This document shows positions 62,695-64,000 of a stretch of 64,000 bases of DNA, in pieces. The stretch comes from an uncultured Litoreibacter sp. GTDB taxonomy: Bacteria > Pseudomonadota > Alphaproteobacteria > Rhodobacterales > Rhodobacteraceae. The first letter of the stretch is position 1. Every line of letters starts with the position of its first letter. The notes under the pieces were generated by a model. That model did no database searches. It was not told the origin of the DNA and saw nothing but the letters and a program-made list of their open reading frames with translations. The translations under genes and the position numbers were made by a program. The stretch is from contig NZ_CANMXB010000001.1 of assembly GCF_947501785.1 (NCBI RefSeq), positions 2,003,048 to 2,067,047 on the forward strand. The letters run 5' to 3'.

Positions 62695-63771
62695 TTACTT
62701 CAGATCAGCGTCACGCGCGGCATTCACCGCTGCTTCCGCCTCGGCCACAGCCGCCGTCAGCGCGTCAAACGCCGCGCCGCCACCGTCAACATTGGATTTG
62801 AACCAGTCATAGACCGGGGCCGCCGCGTCTTTGAAGGCCGCTTTCTGCTCCGGTGTTGGCACATAAAGGTCGCCGCCAGCCGCGACGAAATCCTCGTAGG
62901 CCTGGATCGACTTGCGCTTCGGCGAGGCAAACGTGGCCTGCTGCAGCTGGTAGAACCCGTCCACAACAACGCGCTTCAGCCCGTCATCCATCGACTGGAA
63001 CTTTTCGTTGTTCATGAACCACAGCGCGCCCATGTATGCGTGGCCATCCAAGGTCACGTATTTCAGGCCCGCATCAGGGAACTTCATGTTCATGATGTCC
63101 GTGATGCCGTTCTTTGATCCTTCCACAACGCCCGTCTGGAACGAGGTGAACAGCTCAGGCCATGGGATCGGGGTGGGCGACGCGCCAAGCGCTTTCACCA
63201 GCTCTTGCGGCAGGTCAGCCACAACAGTCCGGATCTTCAGCCCGTCCATGTCACCCGGCTCCGCCACGCGGCGCTTGGTGTTGGCAAAGTTGCGCCAGCC
63301 GCCCGTGTTGCCGATGGTCATCAGGCGGATGCTGTCGCCGGACGCTTCCTTGACCATGTCCTGCATGGTGGTGGTGAAGCCCGACCCGTTGGCCAAGGCG
63401 GCCTCCGCAATCCGGTCATCTGCCATCAGGTAAGGCAGGTCCAGAACCTGGATGAACGGGAAGATCCCCGACACCCCGCCCGAGGTGGACACATAGACGT
63501 CGATCGTGCCGTCGCCCACGCCCTGCAGGCACTCTGCGCCGTTGCCGCACAGCTGCGTGCCGATGAACAGCTCAACCGTGATCGCACCGTTGGATGCCGC
63601 CTCCACGTAGTTCTTGAACACGACCAGGCCGTCATAATCCTCGTCATTCTCGTTCGAGTTCGCGGTCGCGCGGATGGTCATCGCATGACCGTCCGCCCAG
63701 GCCGCAACGCTGGTGCCGGCCATCAAGGCCGCAAGGCCCAACGCCTTCAATGTGTTTCCAAGTTTCATCAT
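62695..63771 (-). CDS. TRAP transporter substrate-binding protein (DctP type)
   Basis: 358 residues with signal peptide MMKLGNTLKALGLAALMAGTSVAAWA. DctP landmarks: FTTTMQDMVKEASGDSIRLM near 130 and LKIRTVVADLPQELVKALGASPTPIPWPEL near 185-215 (given in outline), with Arg in KIRT as the likely carboxylate or sulfonate ligand. Cys pair near 75 and 80 (LCGNGAEC) may form a disulfide. Position next to the sulfosugar operon makes an anionic sulfonate or sugar acid ligand plausible, but this is not proven. ATG 63771 or 63768 as start. Confidence 0.88.
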   Translation of the reverse strand: MMKLGNTLKALGLAALMAGTSVAAWADGHAMTIRATANSNENDEDYDGLVVFKNYVEAASNGAITVELFIGTQLCGNGAECLQGVGDGTIDVYVSTSGGVSGIFPFIQVLDLPYLMADDRIAEAALANGSGFTTTMQDMVKEASGDSIRLMTIGNTGGWRNFANTKRRVAEPGDMDGLKIRTVVADLPQELVKALGASPTPIPWPELFTSFQTGVVEGSKNGITDIMNMKFPDAGLKYVTLDGHAYMGALWFMNNEKFQSMDDGLKRVVVDGFYQLQQATFASPKRKSIQAYEDFVAAGGDLYVPTPEQKAAFKDAAAPVYDWFKSNVDGGGAAFDALTAAVAEAEAAVNAARDADLK

Positions 63772-63799
63772 AATCCTCCCATTGGATCTTTTTGGTTAT

Positions 63800-64000
63800 T
63801 TACAGAAAGCCGAACAGCCCCGGCACGAATAGCGAGATCGCAGGCACGTAGGTTATCAAGAATATCACCGCAATTTCGACGGCGAGGAAAGGCAAAATCG
63901 CTTTGGCAATCGCCTCAACCCGTTCGCCGCTGACCGATGAAGCCACAAACAGCACCAGCCCCATCGGCGGCGTCGCCAGCCCCACGGTCAGGTTGACGCT
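63800..64000 (-). CDS. TRAP transporter large permease subunit, C-terminal 66 residues only
   Basis: The frame runs from the right edge to the stop at 63800. It reads SVNLTVGLATPPMGLVLFVASS, then hydrophobic helices ending ISLFVPGLFGFL. The motif LTxGLATPPMGLxLF is the conserved end of DctM subunits. Permease first, then the binding protein 28 bp downstream. Confidence 0.88.
   Translation of the reverse strand, partial: SVNLTVGLATPPMGLVLFVASSVSGERVEAIAKAILPFLAVEIAVIFLITYVPAISLFVPGLFGFL

Overview
The window is a high-GC alphaproteobacterial chromosome segment, most like a marine Rhodobacteraceae (Roseobacter group) genome. Pointers are the many TRAP transporters, the Xsc/Tpa/SoeABC sulfonate genes, codon use strongly biased to G/C, and dense operons with ATGA, GTGA or TGATG overlaps. 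No rRNA, tRNA, CRISPR array, insertion sequence or prophage was recognised.

Layout. 1-22 kb is mostly housekeeping: the first codons of tuf, a lipoprotein, a cytochrome P450, a PBP4-type DD-peptidase, an EamA transporter, nadD, an aldo/keto reductase, a coiled-coil membrane protein, ettA, several small exported proteins, a cold-shock protein, an FAD reductase, dodecin, an SRAP protein without its usual Cys2, a MATE transporter and glpDK/glpR. 22.5-33.1 kb holds two divergent operons for an unidentified organic acid: a TRAP transporter, an SBF-type carrier, a uronate-dehydrogenase-like protein, a DadA-like oxidoreductase, an enolase-superfamily enzyme and a large ThDP enzyme on one side, and an Asp/Glu-racemase-family protein plus a SnoaL-like protein on the other. 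sdaA follows.

34.9-49.2 kb is a taurine/sulfoacetaldehyde/sulfite island: tauA (without tauBC beside it), tpa, a GFA-family gene with its YafY-type regulator, tauR, and one long operon xsc-pta-tauE-like-soeABC. It converts taurine to sulfoacetaldehyde, then to acetyl phosphate/acetyl-CoA and sulfite, and exports or oxidises the sulfite.

49.3-54.0 kb, on the opposite strand, holds an HpsN-type sulfopropanediol dehydrogenase with three coupled genes of unknown role (a 201-residue DUF3726-like protein, a 547-residue protein, and an M19-dipeptidase-like protein lacking several metal ligands). 54.1-62.1 kb is the most notable part: a tightly coupled operon of a di-heme peroxidase, a PfkB kinase, a LacD/YihT-like aldolase, a fucose-isomerase-family isomerase, a Gfo/Idh/MocA protein, an aldose-1-epimerase and an aldehyde dehydrogenase. 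I read it as a sulfoquinovose catabolic operon (a sulfo-EMP variant with oxidative exit to sulfolactate), flanked by another TRAP transporter at the right edge. Together, 34.9-64 kb would form an organosulfonate island in which C2 and perhaps C3 sulfonates drain through shared sulfite handling. The taurine half is well supported. The sulfosugar half is inferred from enzyme families and gene order.
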